Below the pieces are notes generated by a model, which ran no database searches, was not told where the DNA came from, and saw nothing but the letters and a program-made list of their open reading frames with translations. From the NCBI GenBank assembly GCA_030613045.1, contig JAUWMS010000025.1, positions 1-12,106 on the forward strand: 12,106 nt of DNA, written 5' to 3'. Made by a program: the position numbers and the translations under genes. Below are positions 5,656-12,106 of the stretch, piece after piece. This DNA comes from Candidatus Latescibacterota bacterium. GTDB lineage: Bacteria > Latescibacterota > 4484-107. Position 1 is the stretch's first letter; the number at the start of each line of letters is the position of its first letter.

Positions 5656-7169
5656 TCTACCTCACTGAACAAGGGGAGCATAGTTTGCAAATCCGGTCTA
5701 TCCATAACCCGACGGGGCGTTCTTTTTTTTGATTTCGATGGCCGACTCATTGAATACTCGTCTGCAGCCATTAAAGGATTTAGATAGGCCAATAGCCTCC
5801 CTCTGGGGACAGGATGCACCTTCGGAGCAGCCTCTGCCCGCCACGTGTCCGGCAACCAACTGAAGCAAGCCCGTTTGAATCGCTGATCCTCCCGCACCAT
5901 TTCTTTCAATTCGGCCACCAATAGACTATTATCAAGAACTTGCTTGACAACGGATGGGGAATGCGTATTCACAATCACCTGGCGTAGTGGATTATCCGGC
6001 CCGATTGGACTGTTCACATCGGTAGCAATGTCCTGAAGAAGCCTCAGAATTGCGGGAATGCGCTCAGGGTGAATCCCGTTTTCCGGTTCTTCCAAACAGA
6101 TAAGACCGCTTGCTTTTGGATCTAACTCTAAGACACTCAGTGCCAAAAAACGCAAGGTCCCGTCGGAAAGCGCGCGCGCCGGATGAACCGTACCATCACG
6201 ATCTGTGACCTCCAACGTCAAAAGTTCGCGCCGTTCATCGCGATCCACTCTGACGGCATACACATCGTCAATCAGTTCAGACAAACGGGCCGCGACCTGA
6301 TCATATATCCAAGTTTTTTTCTCCACTATGGAGGCCTGGTTTAGGTGCTGGTGTGCTCGCGCCAGATAATCCAAAGTCGCAGGCAAGTGAGAACCATTCG
6401 CATCTAATCCCGGAGTTGTTGTAAATTCAGTTGTAAATTCATCCGGTTTCCTTAATGATGAAGGTTCTAATTGAAACAGGCGCCAGGATTGCATTTCCCG
6501 ACGCGCCAAAAGTGCTGTCGGACTCTCGGTGGCGGTTACCGTAGAAAGTACGGTACGAGGGAGATTTGCTGCCAGTAATGATTTTGACCTGCCTTTATTG
6601 CCGTCCTGGCTCAATTTTACTTGACGATTTCCGTCTTTGTTCTCCGTTGAAATAAAAGGAGATGCTCTTCTCCCCTGTAATACGGATTTTCGCCAGGTAC
6701 TGGCTCCGTGAGGGAACTTCAGGATTTTTGCCGCATCCCTTAACTTGATACGCTCAAGTTTTTCTTCAATGAGTTCAAGCGATCCCAATGAAGGCAATCT
6801 CTCATCCACTCTATAGGTTAGCATGACCGTGTAACGTAAAAACGTAATACTCGCTTCCGCCTTCTGGCCCAAATCATCTACCCCCTCGGGGGGAACGATC
6901 ATCTCTGCTTCAAAAAACATTTCCCTGTCATACTCATCGCCAACACGGTGGAAAAGGCTTCGTATATCGGCGGTTCTTCCTCCTTCACCACGGACAGAGA
7001 GCGCCGCTTTGATGAATGTATCGCTGGCCAGGGCGCTGAGAAATTGAATGGCGTCAAAGAGGTTGGATTTGCCAACCCCGTTCGCGCCCGCCACACAGGT
7101 AAACGGGCCAAAGCGCACGTCCACGTCAACGAGGTTTTTGAAGCCGGAAACTTTCAAACGAGTTAACAT
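5652..7169 (-). CDS. AAA/SMC-type ATPase of a two-gene defence-like operon
   Basis: A 505-residue protein. The ATG at 7169 is chosen because GGAG lies six bases upstream. An ATG four codons earlier (7181) has no ribosome site. The N-terminus MLTRLKVSGFKNL is typical of overcoming-lysogenisation/RecF-like ATPases. Walker A is GANGVGKS (residues 28-35). The ABC signature LSDGTLR begins at 334. Walker B is LICLEEPENGIHP, with E360-E361. The switch histidine is H403 in VIVNTHSP. The middle (60-300) is a family-specific insertion and the C-terminus is basic (KSKKRTPRR). All ATPase motifs are intact. Such proteins usually sense invading DNA or phage proteins and control a linked nuclease. The overlapping downstream TOPRIM gene supports this. 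It has its own strong promoter 95 nt upstream. Which named system it belongs to cannot be decided without profile searches. Confidence 0.88.
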   Translation of the reverse strand: MLTRLKVSGFKNLVDVDVRFGPFTCVAGANGVGKSNLFDAIQFLSALASDTFIKAALSVRGEGGRTADIRSLFHRVGDEYDREMFFEAEMIVPPEGVDDLGQKAEASITFLRYTVMLTYRVDERLPSLGSLELIEEKLERIKLRDAAKILKFPHGASTWRKSVLQGRRASPFISTENKDGNRQVKLSQDGNKGRSKSLLAANLPRTVLSTVTATESPTALLARREMQSWRLFQLEPSSLRKPDEFTTEFTTTPGLDANGSHLPATLDYLARAHQHLNQASIVEKKTWIYDQVAARLSELIDDVYAVRVDRDERRELLTLEVTDRDGTVHPARALSDGTLRFLALSVLELDPKASGLICLEEPENGIHPERIPAILRLLQDIATDVNSPIGPDNPLRQVIVNTHSPSVVKQVLDNSLLVAELKEMVREDQRFKRACFSWLPDTWRAEAAPKVHPVPRGRLLAYLNPLMAADEYSMSRPSKSKKRTPRRVMDRPDLQTMLPLFSEVE

Positions 7170-7263
7170 GAAACGCTCCATTCATCACTGGATTTACTGT
7201 CCTCTGGAGTCTATGAAGTTGCTGTCCTCTTGAAGTCTCTTTCACCAGCGAAGCAACAGGTAA

Positions 7264-7292
7264 ATGGTACCACAATCCGGGGAGTTTGTCAA
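7264..7292 (-). promoter_or_regulatory. Sigma-70 promoter of the ATPase/TOPRIM operon
   Basis: On the minus strand, TTGACA (7292-7287) is a perfect -35, followed by a 17-bp spacer and TACCAT (7269-7264), a -10 matching 4 of 6. The ATPase start lies 95 nt downstream of the -10, leaving a leader of roughly 85-90 nt. This is the best promoter in the window. Confidence 0.75.
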
Positions 7293-7406
7293 CACTTTTT
7301 TGCTTGGGAAGAAATGAAGCCAACGGACAGATTTTTCGCACTGCGATCACCCGTAAATCCTCCCGCGCCAATTCCTCTATCAGAGATCAAGGCAGCTCTT
7401 TCTTTT

Positions 7407-7430
7407 CCCGATCCCTGACCCCCGATCCCT
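7407..7430. repeat. Short direct repeat downstream of the oxidoreductase
   Basis: CCCGATCCCT occurs at 7407-7416 and again at 7421-7430, a 14-bp period. It lies in the 3' spacer of the oxidoreductase gene. No hairpin with a T-run is visible, so no intrinsic terminator is called here. The rest of the spacer between 7293 and 7435 shows nothing recognisable. Confidence 0.6.
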
Positions 7431-7435
7431 CGCCC

Positions 7436-8722
7436 CTATATCGCCTTCTCATAGATCCGCTCAAACACCTTCTCCGGATCGGAATGGACGCGATAGGGAT
7501 CTATGATCGTGATGCCGTCCTTCCCGAATCCGGCCGTCACCGCCGGGAATTTTCCCTCCTGCTGATACTGAAAATTCCGATCCCGCACGATCCGAGCCGC
7601 GTGCACGATGGCCACCGTGATCCGGCCCTCTTCCGCCGTCGGATACGTGCCTTCCAACTCCTTCAGGGAGGCGCCGAAGTATTTCACCCGAACCGCGGCC
7701 AGCAAGCCCGCCACAATGCTGTCCGTCCCGTATCCCACGTACGCCTTCGATCCATCCGGGCGCGCCACGTCCCGCGTGAAGTGATTGTTCGCGCTGTGGA
7801 AGCCCCCATCCTTGTACCAATACCGAAATCCCCGATACTGCTGATCCGATTCCACCTTCCCCTCCGTGCCCACGATCTCGTGCTCCTGGTTCACGTTCCC
7901 CTCGAAATCCTCCGGCGTGATCCAATGGTTTTGAAACGTAATGCTCATCCCATTCTCGAACTCCACGCGCACCTGCACCGCATCGTACGCATTGATCCCG
8001 TCCCGGATCAGCCGCTTCTTTTGTCCCACCGCCGTCAGGGACACGGGCTTGGAATGATAGTAATGATAGAACAAATCCGTCCAGTGCGGACCTACATAGC
8101 TGAAGGGATCGCTCTGCTCCGCCCATTTGAACGTGCTCGTGGAGACCTCCAACGGCTCCTCGAGGATCGCCCGGCCATACACCGGGTCGCCGATCCGGTG
8201 CCGGATCTCGTCGCGCACCCGCAGATGATCCGGATCGTATCGCTTGTGCATGTCCACCGCCACGATCCGATCCCGCGCCACGGACTGCGCAATGATCCGA
8301 TCCGCCTCCGCCACATCGAGGCACATCGGTTTCTCCGTGATTACGTGACATCCGCGCTCCAGCGCATCGAGGATCACCTGCGTGTGGAGATGGTCCGGCG
8401 TAGCCACCGCCACCACGTCCAGATCCGGATGCGCCCGCATCGCATCTTGCCATGGCGTGTCCCCGAAATACGCCTCCGGCCGGTGCCCCGTCCGCTCCTG
8501 ATACGCCGTCGTCGCCCGCTGAGCCGAGGCCTGGGTTCGGGTCGCAATCCCCACCAGCTCAAAGCGGACCGGAGCCACGTCCCGCACAAAATCGTCCATC
8601 CCCAGCCGTGCCAATATCCCGGCAATCCCGTTCCGCTGTACGTCCGCAAACGCACGCGCGTGCACATCTCCGCCGAACATCCCGGCGCCGATCAAAACAA
8701 TTTTGATCACTCCTTCGGTCAT
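7436..8722 (-). CDS. Gfo/Idh/MocA family NAD(P)-dependent oxidoreductase
   Basis: A 428-residue protein with an N-terminal Rossmann domain: the dinucleotide loop VLIGAGMFGGDVHA (residues 9-22), a VAVATPDHLHTQVILDAL strand and helix, and the family EKP motif at 130-132 (VITEKPMCLDV). K131 is the expected catalytic lysine. The second domain carries DMHKRYDP (157-164) and GPHWTDLFYHYY (211-222), the acid and histidine motif of the active site. The family oxidises or reduces sugars, inositols and related compounds. The substrate cannot be told from the sequence, and no sugar pathway genes are adjacent. The ATG at 8722 follows an AGGGGGA ribosome site. It is somewhat longer than the typical 330-390 residues because of loops in the first and last thirds. 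It is transcribed divergently from uvrB and is probably monocistronic. Confidence 0.93.
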   Translation of the reverse strand: MTEGVIKIVLIGAGMFGGDVHARAFADVQRNGIAGILARLGMDDFVRDVAPVRFELVGIATRTQASAQRATTAYQERTGHRPEAYFGDTPWQDAMRAHPDLDVVAVATPDHLHTQVILDALERGCHVITEKPMCLDVAEADRIIAQSVARDRIVAVDMHKRYDPDHLRVRDEIRHRIGDPVYGRAILEEPLEVSTSTFKWAEQSDPFSYVGPHWTDLFYHYYHSKPVSLTAVGQKKRLIRDGINAYDAVQVRVEFENGMSITFQNHWITPEDFEGNVNQEHEIVGTEGKVESDQQYRGFRYWYKDGGFHSANNHFTRDVARPDGSKAYVGYGTDSIVAGLLAAVRVKYFGASLKELEGTYPTAEEGRITVAIVHAARIVRDRNFQYQQEGKFPAVTAGFGKDGITIIDPYRVHSDPEKVFERIYEKAI

Positions 8723-8772
8723 CGTTGTCCCCCTGTGAAAAAAGGATAAAAGATAAAAGTCCTCTCCCCCTC

Positions 8773-8793
8773 ACGTTTTACGTTTTACGTTTC
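8773..8793. repeat. Tandem heptamer ACGTTTT x3 (last unit ACGTTTC)
   Basis: Three head-to-tail units of ACGTTTT/ACGTTTC lie in the spacer just upstream of the oxidoreductase start. A related CTCACGTTTCAC sequence appears on the minus strand just upstream of nfeD (about 4924-4935). This suggests a spacer repeat type used more than once in this genome. Confidence 0.7.
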
Positions 8794-8941
8794 ACTTTTG
8801 TTGAAATATAGCCAAATTCGGACGCGAAGGCAAGCGGTTTTTGGGACCGGGGCGGCTCGGATATCTTCTATTTTTCTCTTGCTTTTTGGTGCAATGTGGT
8901 GTATTTTAAGACGTCTGATTGTCAGCGTGCACAAAGGGCAT

Positions 8942-8964
8942 GAGTTCCCCGAAAAAGGGGACTC
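8942..8964. other. Stem-loop in the uvrB leader region
   Basis: GAGTTCCCC (8942-8950) pairs with GGGGACTC (8957-8964) with one bulged T, around a GAAAAA loop. No T-run follows on the plus strand. It lies about 90 nt before the uvrB start and could be a leader hairpin, protein site or chance structure. Confidence 0.5.
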
Positions 8965-9055
8965 GAACGCGTCGCCATAGTATAAACCCAAGTAAGCGGC
9001 CTGACCAGGATAGGGGCCATGGCTTGCGCCGCCAAAATCATGTAAGGGCGATCCC

Positions 9056-11032
9056 ATGCCTTCGTTCAAACTCACATCGGACTATACGCCCCAGGGCGAC
9101 CAGCCCCAGGCGATCCGGGAATTGACCCAGGGCGTCCTGCGGGGAGATCGGTTCCAGACCCTGCTCGGCGTGACCGGCTCCGGAAAGACGCTGACGATGG
9201 CGCACGTCATCGCCAATATCCAAAAGCCCACGCTCGTCATCTCCCACAACAAAACGCTGGCCGCCCAGCTCTATGGCGAATTTATGGGCTTCTTCCCTGA
9301 AAATGCGGTGGAATACTTCGTCAGCTACTACGACTATTATCAGCCCGAGGCATACCTGCCGGTCACGGACACGTTCATCGAAAAGGAAACGATGATCAAC
9401 GAGGAGATTGACCGCCTCCGCCTCAAGACCACCAGTTCCCTTTTGGAGCGCAGAGACGTCGTGGTCGTAGCGAGCGTGTCCTGCATCTACGGCATCGGCT
9501 CCCCGAACGAATACAAACACATGGGCGTCTCCCTTGAAGTCGGCCATCGGGTGGATCGGGACGACCTTTTGCGCCGTCTGGTGGACATCCATTATACCCG
9601 CAACGACGTCTCGTTCGAGCGGAGCACGTTCCGCGTTCGCGGCGACGTGGTGGAGATCATCCCCGGGTACGAGGAACGGGGCCTTCGCGTCGAATTTTTC
9701 GGCAACGAGATCGAGCGGATCTCGGAAATAGATCCGCTGCGGGGCGAAGTGCTCGAATCCAAACAACGGGTGTCCATCTATCCCACCAAACACTTCGTCA
9801 CCACCTTTCGAAAAATCGAGGAAGCCATCACGGAGATCGAGCGGGATGCGGAGGAGCGCGTGACCTGGTTCCGCGATCATGGCAAGTTATTGGAAGCCCA
9901 GCGTCTCGAATCCCGCACCAAATTCGACGTGGAGATGATGCAGGAAATCGGATACTGCTCCGGGATCGAGAACTATTCCCGGTACCTCTCCGGCCGCAAG
10001 CCGGGCGAGCGTCCCGATACGCTCATGGACTATTTCCCCGAAGACTTCCTGCTCTTTATAGATGAATCCCACGTGACGATTCCGCAGGTCCGGGGCATGT
10101 TCGCCGGGGACCGGTCCCGCAAAGAGGTGCTGGTGGAATACGGATTCCGGCTCCCCGCCGCGTTCGATAACCGGCCGCTCTATTTCGAGGAATTCGAGTC
10201 CATGATCCACCAGGCGATCTTCGCATCCGCTACCCCAGCGGATTACGAGTTGGAAAAAAGCGAAGGCGTGGTCGTGGAACAGGTGATCCGTCCCACCGGC
10301 CTGTTGGATCCCGAAATCATCGTTCGGCCCGTCGGGGGACAGGTGGACGATCTGTTAGAAGAAATTCGGATCCGGGTGGCGCGCAAGGAGCGCGTGCTCG
10401 TCACCACCCTCACCAAACGCATGTCCGAAGACTTGTCGAACTACCTTGCTCAAATGGACGTGCGCGTGCGCTACCTCCACTCCGAGATCCATACGCTCGA
10501 ACGGATGGATCTTCTGCGCGATCTGCGCCTGGCCCAATTCGACGTCATCGTGGGCATCAACCTCCTCCGCGAGGGCCTCGACCTGCCCGAAGTCTCCCTC
10601 GTCGCCATCCTGGATGCGGACAAAGAAGGATTTCTCCGCTCCGAACGCGCGCTCATCCAGACTGCCGGAAGGGCCGCCCGCAACGTCCGGGGTCAGGTAC
10701 TCATGTATGCGGATCGCATCACCGACTCCATGCGCCGCGCCATAGACGAAACCAACCGGCGCCGGACGATCCAACAGCGTTACAACGAGGAACACGACAT
10801 CACGCCCCGGACCATCTACAAATCCGTGGAGGAGATCCTCCAGGCCACGGCCGTAGCCGACTCCCGCCTTCAGATCGCCGAGAGCGCCCCCCCCCGGGCC
10901 TATGCCGCCGAGAGGGCCACCGAGGAACTGATCGCCCCCCTCGAAAAAGAAATGGCGAAAGCGGCGGAGAATCTGGAGTTTGAGCGGGCGGCCGAAATCC
11001 GGGACGAAATTGCCGGGATGCGGACACCGTGA
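9056..11032 (+). CDS. uvrB: UvrABC excinuclease subunit B
   Basis: A 658-residue UvrB, close to the usual 660-680. Visible motifs in order: Walker A GVTGSGKT (38-45), helicase motif Ia [12 protein letters not shown] (64-75), the DNA-clamping beta-hairpin region with [10 protein letters not shown] (91-100), FIDESHV with D336-E337-S338-H339 (motif II), IFASATP (motif III), the second helicase lobe with [25 protein letters not shown], the motif VI segment QTAGRAARN, and a C-terminal UVR motif ([24 protein letters not shown], about 625-655) that contacts UvrC. UvrB verifies bulky DNA damage delivered by UvrA and then recruits UvrC for dual incision. The ATG at 9056 is the expected N-terminus ([20 protein letters not shown]); upstream there is only a weak AAGGGCG ribosome site. 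A run of nine C bases lies at 10887-10895, in the linker before the UVR motif. Confidence 0.99.
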   Translation: MPSFKLTSDYTPQGDQPQAIRELTQGVLRGDRFQTLLGVTGSGKTLTMAHVIANIQKPTLVISHNKTLAAQLYGEFMGFFPENAVEYFVSYYDYYQPEAYLPVTDTFIEKETMINEEIDRLRLKTTSSLLERRDVVVVASVSCIYGIGSPNEYKHMGVSLEVGHRVDRDDLLRRLVDIHYTRNDVSFERSTFRVRGDVVEIIPGYEERGLRVEFFGNEIERISEIDPLRGEVLESKQRVSIYPTKHFVTTFRKIEEAITEIERDAEERVTWFRDHGKLLEAQRLESRTKFDVEMMQEIGYCSGIENYSRYLSGRKPGERPDTLMDYFPEDFLLFIDESHVTIPQVRGMFAGDRSRKEVLVEYGFRLPAAFDNRPLYFEEFESMIHQAIFASATPADYELEKSEGVVVEQVIRPTGLLDPEIIVRPVGGQVDDLLEEIRIRVARKERVLVTTLTKRMSEDLSNYLAQMDVRVRYLHSEIHTLERMDLLRDLRLAQFDVIVGINLLREGLDLPEVSLVAILDADKEGFLRSERALIQTAGRAARNVRGQVLMYADRITDSMRRAIDETNRRRTIQQRYNEEHDITPRTIYKSVEEILQATAVADSRLQIAESAPPRAYAAERATEELIAPLEKEMAKAAENLEFERAAEIRDEIAGMRTP

Positions 11033-11041
11033 TCTCATTGC

Positions 11042-11068
11042 GGATTGCGGATTAAACACCCGCAATTC
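11042..11068 (+). terminator. Candidate stem-loop after uvrB
   Basis: Starting ten bases after the uvrB stop, GGATTGCGG pairs with CCGCAATTC (nine pairs, one G-U) around a nine-base loop. The left arm arises from a tandem ATTGCGG repeat (11037-11050). No T-run follows, so this would be a weak or factor-assisted terminator at best, or a transcript-stabilising hairpin. Confidence 0.4.
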
Positions 11069-11132
11069 GAAGTCACCCTCACCAAACGAAGGAGCATCTT
11101 TGAAGCGTATTTCATTCTTTATTCTAAAATCC

Positions 11133-11262
11133 CTCTCATTCCAACGCTCTGGGTGGAAACGCAGCTCCGACGCTCAGCGTCCCCAACCAAACCGTGAACG
11201 AAGCGGAGCGGAGGTCACGGCGAGCCGCGCTGAGACGATATTCCTCCGTGCGTAAATGAGAG
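11133..11262. repeat. Nested palindromic (REP-like) element in the uvrB-rpn spacer
   Basis: Four pairs of complementary arms are nested symmetrically: CTCTCATT/AATGAGAG (11133-11140 with 11255-11262), ACGCA/TGCGT (11159-11163 with 11249-11253), CTCAGCG/CGCTGAG (11173-11179 with 11228-11234) and CCGTGA/TCACGG (11192-11197 with 11215-11220). The left half alone also folds into two small hairpins, TTCCA/TGGAA (11139-11158) and GACGC-TCA-GCGTC (11169-11181). Such hairpin pairs resemble the palindromic intergenic elements seen in many environmental genomes. No coding frame of note lies in it. Confidence 0.6.
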
Positions 11263-11281
11263 CATCGGACACTTCGGGACG

Positions 11282-11314
11282 ACGCGGACAGGGTTTTTCC
11301 CGCGTATCCCTGTC
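11282..11314. other. Overlapping alternative hairpins upstream of the Rpn-like gene
   Basis: ACGCGG (11282-11287) can pair with CCGCGT (11300-11305), and GACAGGG (11287-11293) can pair with CCCTGTC (11308-11314). The two stems overlap and exclude each other. They lie about 70-100 nt before the next start codon. The remaining spacer up to 11380 includes a G7 run near 11332-11338 and nothing else recognisable. Confidence 0.45.
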
Positions 11315-11380
11315 TTGTCCGTTGCTATGAGAGGGGGGGCCGGGAATGTCCTCTGTGGAATCAGCGAAAGGAAAAGCATC

Positions 11381-12106
11381 ATGGGGCTTCAGGATGAACT
11401 ATGGAAGGACATAATCGAGGAGTTGTTCCCTCAGTTTTTGCGCTTTTTCGCGCCCGATCTGGCTCAGGACGTAGATTGGGAGAAAGGCTACGAGTTTTTG
11501 GACAAGGAACTCCATCAGATCGCGCCGGAGTCGGAGAAAGGCACGCGGTATATGGATCGTCTGATCAAAGTAATCCTGCGCGATGGCGGAGAGCGTTGGG
11601 TGCTGGTGCACGTGGAGGTGCAGGGCTATTGGGACAAAAACTTCCCTCAACGGATGTTCACCATGTTCTATCGGCTCCGGGATAAGTTCGGGAAGGACAT
11701 CGTGAGCCTTGCGGTGTTTTCGGATGCGAATAAGGGCTATAAGCCGGATCGCTTTACGTGGGACTTTTACGGGTGTAGTCTGGAGTATAAGTATCGGGCG
11801 TATAAGGTGCTGGAGTATGCGGACAAAGAGTTGGAGGCGAGCGCCAATCCGTTTTCCTTGGTGGTATTGGCTGCGAAGAAAAGTGTGGAGATCCAGGACG
11901 ATGAGGAGCGGCGGGGTCGGTTCAAGATGCGGTTGATTCGGGAGTTATTGAGTCGGGGCTATAGTCGTGATGAGGTGATTGGGATATTTCGGTTTGTAAA
12001 TGGCGTGATCCGGTTGCCTCTGGAACTGGATCAGTTGGTGTATGAGGAGTTACACAAAGAGGAGGGAACAGCCATGTCGTACGTGACGAATTGGGAGCGG
12101 ATTGCG
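11381..12106 (+). CDS. Rpn/PD-(D/E)XK family protein (putative transposase-like nuclease), 3' truncated
   Basis: An open frame of 242 codons from ATG at 11381 to the window edge with no stop, so the C-terminus is missing. An AAGGA ribosome site lies nine bases upstream. The N-terminus (LFPQFLRFFAPDLAQDVDWEKGYEFLDKEL) and the nuclease core, D59 in YMDRLIKV followed by E79-x-Q81 in VLVHVEVQG, match the Rpn/YhgA-like group of the PD-(D/E)XK superfamily. Also typical are FPQRMFTMFYRLRDKFG, NPFSLVVLAAK, and the segment ending MSYVTNWERIA near the edge. Experimentally studied Rpn proteins are DNases that promote RecA-independent recombination, and some relatives act in defence. The name 'transposase' in databases does not mean an insertion sequence, and none is seen here. 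Codons become noticeably less C-rich than in uvrB (many CGG, TAT and GGG), hinting at a separate origin. Confidence 0.85.
   Translation, partial: MGLQDELWKDIIEELFPQFLRFFAPDLAQDVDWEKGYEFLDKELHQIAPESEKGTRYMDRLIKVILRDGGERWVLVHVEVQGYWDKNFPQRMFTMFYRLRDKFGKDIVSLAVFSDANKGYKPDRFTWDFYGCSLEYKYRAYKVLEYADKELEASANPFSLVVLAAKKSVEIQDDEERRGRFKMRLIRELLSRGYSRDEVIGIFRFVNGVIRLPLELDQLVYEELHKEEGTAMSYVTNWERIA

Larger units (their letters stand above)
8723..9055. other. Divergent spacer between the oxidoreductase and uvrB
   Basis: This 333-bp region must hold both promoters. For uvrB a weak candidate is TTGCTT (8879-8884), a 17-bp spacer, and TATTTT (8902-8907), but it matches consensus poorly. No LexA-like CTGT-N8-ACAG box is seen. 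It contains a tandem heptamer (8773-8793) and a bulged hairpin (8942-8964). The minus-strand open frame across it (8785-9075) shows no family features and no ribosome site and is not called. Confidence 0.45.

Noticed and set aside
7286..8749. Long plus-strand open frame (487 codons) opposite the oxidoreductase
   Set aside because: It is the antisense of a clear Gfo/Idh/MocA gene with GC-biased codons, which keeps the reverse frame open. Its translation is rich in H, R and P with no family features.
8942..8975. tRNA gene or fragment on the minus strand
   Set aside because: Only the T-loop string is present. The T-stem does not pair and no anticodon or acceptor arms can be found.
8785..9075. 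Minus-strand 96-codon frame upstream of uvrB
   Set aside because: It starts inside the uvrB coding region, lacks a ribosome site and shows no family features.
9038..11065. Minus-strand open frames opposite uvrB (9038-9880, 9887-10210, 10355-11065)
   Set aside because: They are shadows of uvrB, with no ribosome sites and no recognisable domains.
11381..12106. Insertion sequence around the Rpn-like gene
   Set aside because: No terminal inverted repeats or target duplication are visible, and the 'transposase' label of this family does not imply an IS.

Overview
This is bacterial chromosomal DNA. It carries two conserved housekeeping-type genes, uvrB and a long nfeD, inside GC-rich sequence with strongly GC-biased third codon positions. 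The phylum cannot be fixed from the window. The mix of a Gfo/Idh/MocA oxidoreductase, palindromic interspersed repeats and short tandem spacer repeats is only vaguely reminiscent of uncultured environmental lineages.

The left part (1-7292) is a defence and toxin-antitoxin island, read entirely on the minus strand. In transcription order it contains: (i) an AAA/SMC-type ATPase and a DUF4276-like TOPRIM protein, overlapping by ATGA and driven by a near-consensus sigma-70 promoter; (ii) nfeD, a membrane serine protease with an OB-fold tail; (iii) an MntA/HepT toxin-antitoxin pair; (iv) a DUF4258 protein with a YgiT-type zinc-finger antitoxin; (v) a CD-NTase with a C-terminal AGS-C sensor domain, followed by a two-TM SLATT-like effector that runs off the left edge. 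The last module lies in clearly AT-rich DNA, unlike the rest, which suggests recent transfer.

The most unusual structure is a 48-bp direct repeat in three copies (2017-2064, 2759-2806, 3580-3627). The rightmost copy is the genuine 3' end of nfeD, including its stop codon. The other two are displaced copies of that end, one after the HepT module and one after the DUF4258/YgiT module. A 36-bp core is identical in all three, while similarity falls sharply next to it. I infer that accessory modules have been inserted one after another at the 3' end of nfeD, each bounded by an att-like copy of the gene end. No integrase is visible in the window.

The right part (7436-12106) holds a Gfo/Idh/MocA oxidoreductase (minus), divergent from uvrB (plus). 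A spacer rich in nested inverted repeats follows, then a 3'-truncated Rpn/PD-(D/E)XK family protein. The spacers hold palindromes and short tandem repeats but no convincing RNA gene. There is no CRISPR array, tRNA or insertion sequence.
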